Assembly: GCA_023422565.1 (NCBI GenBank)
Contig: JAFAGR010000092.1
Location: 1-15,085 of the forward strand
Source of the DNA: Bacteroidota bacterium
Lineage (GTDB): Bacteria; Bacteroidota; Bacteroidia; Chitinophagales; Chitinophagaceae
Reading direction: 5' to 3'
Length of the DNA: 15,085 nt
Shown here one piece after another: positions 12,451 through 15,085 of the stretch. A program made the position numbers and the translations under genes. The notes beneath the pieces were generated by a model that saw only the letters and a list, made by a program, of their open reading frames with translations, was not told the DNA's origin and did no database searches. Positions within the stretch are counted from its first letter, which is position 1. Every line of letters begins with the position of its first letter.

Positions 12451-12717
12451 CTAATATGATAGGGATGTTAGCTGTTTTCCAATAATCCATATTACATAAA
12501 GTGAAACGAAGATTATTACAGCTCCAATAAGTCTTAAATTCCATGAAAACCATATTTTTTGAGTGGCTCCAATACTTACCTTTTTCAGGAAATGACTTTT
12601 TTGCCTATTTAGCATATTCAGATAAAGAAGCCGCACTCTTTCTGGAAATCCCGCGCAGACTATTCCTATGAAAGTAAGGAAGATAAAAATCAACAGAACC
12701 GAAATCAATTTAAGCAT
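12451..12717 (-). CDS. Small two-helix membrane protein
   Basis: An 88-residue protein from the ATG at 12717. An upstream extension to 12861 is open but is encoded partly by a CCCA-rich low-complexity repeat and gives an implausible Gly/Trp-rich peptide, so it is rejected. Hydrophobic helices lie at about residues 4-23 and 62-80, joined by a basic loop (PERVRLLYLNMLNRQKSHFLKK). Both ends should be on the same side, with the basic loop in the cytoplasm. No family recognised. Confidence 0.6.
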   Translation of the reverse strand: MLKLISVLLIFIFLTFIGIVCAGFPERVRLLYLNMLNRQKSHFLKKVSIGATQKIWFSWNLRLIGAVIIFVSLYVIWIIGKQLTSLSY

Positions 12718-12817
12718 TGCAGTGTATCCTGGATCTTTTACAAGGTAGGCTTCAATTGGCGAATTTGCAAGGGGAAAAAATTTGCGCGGATTAATACAAT
12801 TCCATCTTTTGAAGTTC

Positions 12818-12867
12818 ACATCCCACAACCCATAACCCACATCCCACCACCCAAAACCCACAACCCT
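12818..12867. repeat. CCCA-rich low-complexity intergenic repeat
   Basis: The plus strand shows irregular repeats of ACCCA/CCCACA (CCCACAACCCATAACCCACA followed by more). It is degenerate, without spacers of even length, and separates the divergent small membrane gene from the HAD gene. Confidence 0.7.
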
Positions 12868-12898
12868 TTATCTTCTACCTTGTTTCCTGCACCTGCAC

Positions 12899-12906
12899 TA
12901 CTTTTG
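12899..12906 (+). promoter_or_regulatory. Candidate -7 element for the HAD gene
   Basis: TACTTTTG matches TAnnTTTG and ends six bases before the ATG at 12913, so the transcript would be nearly leaderless. The nearest TTG (12880-12882) is closer than the consensus spacing. Confidence 0.45.
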
Positions 12907-12912
12907 CTCCCC

Positions 12913-13551
12913 ATGTCTCAAATTAAAAACATCCTTTTCGACCTCGGCGGCGTACTGCTGGATATTGATTACAACCTAACTACGCAGGCTTTTCACCGGC
13001 TTGGATACCCGCATTTTGAAGAAATGTATTCGCAGTACAACGCAAACCTGCTTTTCGAAAAGCTTGAAACGGGCCATGTTTCTGAAGGAACTTTTTATGC
13101 GGCAATGCAGGCCATTCCCCCTGTTAAGCCTTCGCGGGAAGAGATCACCACTTCATGGAACGCGATGTTGCTTCATTGGCGCATTGAAACCCTTGACTTT
13201 TTAACTGTGTTGAAAGAAAATTACAAACTCTTTCTGCTGAGCAATACCAACATCATTCACAAAAGAGCTTTTGAAGATCTGCTGAAAAAGGAAAGAGGAT
13301 TGAACCATCTCGATCAATTTTTCGAGATGTCGTACTACTCACATCTTATCGGGCTTCGAAAGCCTGAACCGGAAGTTTTTGAATTTATAGTGGGTGATGC
13401 AGGAATAAATCCAGCCGAAACCCTCTTCATTGAAGATTCCTTCAACAATCTTGATGTGGCAAAATCCCTTGGTTTTCAAGGCTTCCTTTTGAAGCCGGGG
13501 CAAAAGGTGGAACAGGAACTGGCTTACTTGATCTCCTCAAATTCGATGTAA
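12913..13551 (+). CDS. HAD-family phosphatase, YihX-like
   Basis: A 212-residue HAD hydrolase from the ATG at 12913; an earlier in-frame ATG at 12880 adds a hydrophobic stub overlapping the promoter and is rejected. Motif I is FDLGGVLLDID with nucleophile D10 and Gly at the usual second Asp position, as in YihX (FDLGNV) and relatives. Motif II is LLSNTN (S110), motif III GLRKPEPEVF (K150), motif IV IEDSFNN (E174, D175). A helical cap lies at about residues 17-95. YihX removes phosphate from glucose 1-phosphate; the substrate here cannot be read from sequence. Cytoplasmic. Its 3' end overlaps the convergent gene by 28 bases. Confidence 0.92.
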   Translation: MSQIKNILFDLGGVLLDIDYNLTTQAFHRLGYPHFEEMYSQYNANLLFEKLETGHVSEGTFYAAMQAIPPVKPSREEITTSWNAMLLHWRIETLDFLTVLKENYKLFLLSNTNIIHKRAFEDLLKKERGLNHLDQFFEMSYYSHLIGLRKPEPEVFEFIVGDAGINPAETLFIEDSFNNLDVAKSLGFQGFLLKPGQKVEQELAYLISSNSM

Positions 13552-13757
13552 TCATCCGAAGGAACTGGTTTCCTGGCCGGTTCGGGCTTAGATGTTGCCT
13601 GATTTTGATATTGCTGCTGCTGGCGGTTTATATGCTCCTGCATATCATTCATCTTTGCCTTCATCTGCTTTGTAGTGCGGTACACGGGAATTATAAAGTT
13701 GAAGACCAGCTTGTACAACAGGTACAACATCAACAACTGGAACATTAACTTGATCAT
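13524..13757 (-). CDS. Small membrane-anchored protein
   Basis: A 77-residue protein: one N-terminal hydrophobic helix (about residues 3-24, FQLLMLYLLYKLVFNFIIP), the pattern VYRTTKQMKAKM, a Gln-rich helix likely to form a coiled coil (residues 32-52), and an acidic end DDYIEFEEIK. The VYRTTKQ...DYIEFEE layout is one I associate with small proteins encoded near rimP in this group, possibly DUF4834-like, but that label is unchecked. The ATG is at 13757; its last 28 bases overlap the convergent HAD gene. Confidence 0.75.
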   Translation of the reverse strand: MIKLMFQLLMLYLLYKLVFNFIIPVYRTTKQMKAKMNDMQEHINRQQQQYQNQATSKPEPARKPVPSDDYIEFEEIK

Positions 13758-13872
13758 CCGGCAAAGTTAATCCGCCTTGCCTTATGCCGCCTGCCCATAC
13801 TTTCAAATTTGTAAAACATTCACTAAAAAGATGTTTCGGCCCCAAAAACCCCTGTTCCTCAGATCAACAGTA

Positions 13873-13904
13873 TTTGGCAGAACACAAATACTACCTTATA
13901 TTTG
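13873..13904 (+). promoter_or_regulatory. Consensus promoter for rimP-nusA
   Basis: TTTG (13873-13876), 20 bases, TATATTTG (13897-13904): a perfect housekeeping-sigma match for this phylum. Transcription should start near 13910, about 55 bases before the rimP ATG. Confidence 0.85.
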
Positions 13905-13926
13905 CACCCGGATAAAAGAAGAAAAA

Positions 13927-13950
13927 GAAGGGAACGGGATCGTTCCCTTC
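13927..13950 (+). promoter_or_regulatory. Leader hairpin upstream of rimP
   Basis: GAAGGGAACG/CGTTCCCTTC is a perfect 10-bp stem with loop GGAT, followed by TCC and five T residues (13954-13958). It begins about 17 bases into the transcript and resembles a terminator, so it could attenuate or protect the rimP-nusA mRNA. Confidence 0.65.
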
Positions 13951-13964
13951 TCCTTTTTACAAAT

Positions 13965-14429
13965 ATGGTTAGGGAAGAACAAATTGAAAAAATTCAACAA
14001 TTGTTGCAGCCGTTATTAACGGACGACATTTTTTTGGTTGATCTGCGGATAAAACCGACCAATAATATCAAGATATTTCTGGATGCAGATAGCGGCCTCG
14101 GCATTGAAAAATGTATTCGAATTAATCGCGCGCTTTATAAAGTGATCGAGGAGCAGGCAATCTATCCGGATGGGGATTTTTCACTTGAGGTTTCCAGCCC
14201 GGGTGTGGATGAACCGCTGAAAATTCACAGGCAATATTTGAAAAATGTAGGAAGAGAAGTGGAGATCACGCTTACCGACGAATCCATAAAAACAGGAACC
14301 CTGGAAAGCGTGGATGAAAATGGGGTGCATATAAAGTACACGGAAGGCAAGAATAAAAAAGCGGTAACGCACGAAATCGATATTCCTTTTGCTGACATCA
14401 GCAAAACAAAAGTTCTGATCAAATTTTAA
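13965..14429 (+). CDS. rimP: Ribosome maturation factor RimP
   Basis: A 154-residue protein of normal family length that helps 30S ribosomal subunit assembly. The start is the ATG at 13965; a longer frame from 13902 would overlap the promoter and hairpin. The N-terminal alpha/beta domain spans about residues 1-83 with DADSGLGIEKCIRINRAL and the signature EVSSPGVDEPLK (75-86). The C-terminal SH3-like barrel spans about 88-154 (GREVEITLTDES, GTLESVDENGVHIKY). nusA follows 51 bases later in the conserved rimP-nusA order, so they share the upstream promoter. Confidence 0.96.
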   Translation: MVREEQIEKIQQLLQPLLTDDIFLVDLRIKPTNNIKIFLDADSGLGIEKCIRINRALYKVIEEQAIYPDGDFSLEVSSPGVDEPLKIHRQYLKNVGREVEITLTDESIKTGTLESVDENGVHIKYTEGKNKKAVTHEIDIPFADISKTKVLIKF

Positions 14430-14450
14430 TTATAATAACAAAAGCCCCGG

Positions 14451-14473
14451 CCGGTGCGGGTTTAAGTCACCGG
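14451..14473 (+). promoter_or_regulatory. Small hairpin between rimP and nusA
   Basis: CCGGTG (14451-14456) and CACCGG (14468-14473) are perfect inverses, ending 7 bases before the nusA ATG; an alternative GC-rich fold with CCCCGG just upstream is possible. It has no T-tract. It could mask the nusA start, which would allow NusA-linked control, but this is inference. Confidence 0.4.
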
Positions 14474-14480
14474 CGAGCAT

Positions 14481-15085
14481 ATGGCAAGCATAAACTTAAT
14501 CGATTCTTTCCAGGAATTTAAGGAGGCCGAAAATATTGATCGCCCGACGTTGATGAAGGTGATGGAAGATGTATTCAAAACGTTGATCCGAAAAAAATAC
14601 GGAAGCGATGAGAACTTCGACGTGATCGTGAACGACCAGAAAGGTGACCTTGAAATTTTCCGCCGCCGCACCATCGTGGACGATGATGACCTGTATAACA
14701 CGCTCACAGAAATTGAATACAAAGACGCGATAAAGATTGAGCCCGATTACCAGGTAGGCGAAGAGTTATATGAAGAGGTCGACATTCAGAAAGAGTTCGG
14801 GCGCCGTGCAATTCTTGCAGGTAAACAAACGCTTGCCGCAAGAATTAATGATCTTAAGAAAAACATCCTCATCAAAAAATATGAAGATCGTGTAGGCGAG
14901 ATCGTTACCGGTGAAGTTTACCAGGTTTGGAAAAAAGAAGTGCTTATTCTTGATGAAGACGGCAATGAAATGTTGCTGCCTAAATCAGAACAAATACCAA
15001 GCGATTTCTTCAAAAAAGGGGAAACCGTAAGGGCCGTGGTGAAGAAAGTTGAACTGAAAAACAGCCAGGCTGTGATCATTCTTTC
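14481..15085 (+). CDS. nusA: Transcription termination/antitermination factor NusA, N-terminal part
   Basis: The ATG at 14481 opens a frame to the window edge (201 codons), beginning MASINLIDSFQEFKEAENID. Residues 1 to about 130 are the NusA N-terminal domain that binds RNA polymerase (MKVMEDVFKTLIRKKYGSD, EIFRRRTIV, EFGRRAILAGKQTLAARI). The S1 RNA-binding domain starts near residue 139 (GEIVTGEVYQVWKKEVLI, MLLPKSEQIPSDFFKKGE). The KH domains lie beyond the window. It follows rimP, as is usual across bacteria; infB would be expected next. Bacteroidota NusA controls pausing and termination and is essential. Confidence 0.96.
   Translation, partial: MASINLIDSFQEFKEAENIDRPTLMKVMEDVFKTLIRKKYGSDENFDVIVNDQKGDLEIFRRRTIVDDDDLYNTLTEIEYKDAIKIEPDYQVGEELYEEVDIQKEFGRRAILAGKQTLAARINDLKKNILIKKYEDRVGEIVTGEVYQVWKKEVLILDEDGNEMLLPKSEQIPSDFFKKGETVRAVVKKVELKNSQAVIIL

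Noticed and set aside
12718..12861. 48-residue extension of the small membrane protein, Gly/Trp-rich start
   Set aside because: It is encoded partly by a CCCA-rich low-complexity repeat; the ATG at 12717 gives a normal membrane-helix start.
13902..13964. Longer RimP start
   Set aside because: It would begin inside the -7 element and translate the leader hairpin; the family length fits the ATG at 13965.

Overview
The window looks like a chromosomal segment of a Bacteroidota bacterium, plausibly Chitinophagaceae. Several promoters match the TTTG-N19/20-TAnnTTTG consensus of that phylum, and most genes lack Shine-Dalgarno sequences. Lipoproteins carry short lipoboxes, and the right end holds a rimP-nusA housekeeping block. 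The genus call is inference.

Positions 1 to about 7900 are one end of a temperate phage. A leftward early block (minus strand, 5831 down to 1) reads: Cro-like regulator, three small unknown genes, a strong terminator, two winged-helix replication initiators, a DnaB-type helicase, then four small unknown genes, the last cut by the window edge. Most are separated by ATGA or TAA/ATG junctions or short overlaps. Facing it is a rightward lysogeny block (5950-7747): an S24-type repressor with two apparent DNA-binding domains, a small lipoprotein, and a second XRE regulator. The intergenic region between the blocks is packed with TTGACA/TGTCAA inverted repeats over a good leftward promoter. The phage end is marked by the 3' half of an elongator tRNA-Met, beginning exactly at the anticodon loop, followed by a terminator: a typical tyrosine-recombinase attachment site. 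No integrase lies at this end.

Positions about 7950-11500 form an AT-rich accessory island: a small HTH gene with iteron-like repeats, a membrane protein with a zinc ribbon, a Cys-rich partner, a membrane-anchored Asn/Pro-rich protein, two tiny membrane proteins, a truncated gene remnant that kept its terminator, and a roughly 290-bp inverted-repeat-bounded element without a transposase.

Positions 11547-15085 look like host backbone: a lipoprotein gene with an apparent 3' frameshift, a small two-helix membrane protein, a YihX-like HAD phosphatase, a small membrane protein convergent with it, then rimP behind a consensus promoter and leader hairpin, and the start of nusA.

The observations most worth following are the SSB-like acidic tip on the phage helicase, the lipoprotein plus regulator cargo beside the repressor, the membrane zinc-ribbon/Cys-rich pair with its near-leaderless promoter, and the palindrome-bounded element in the island.
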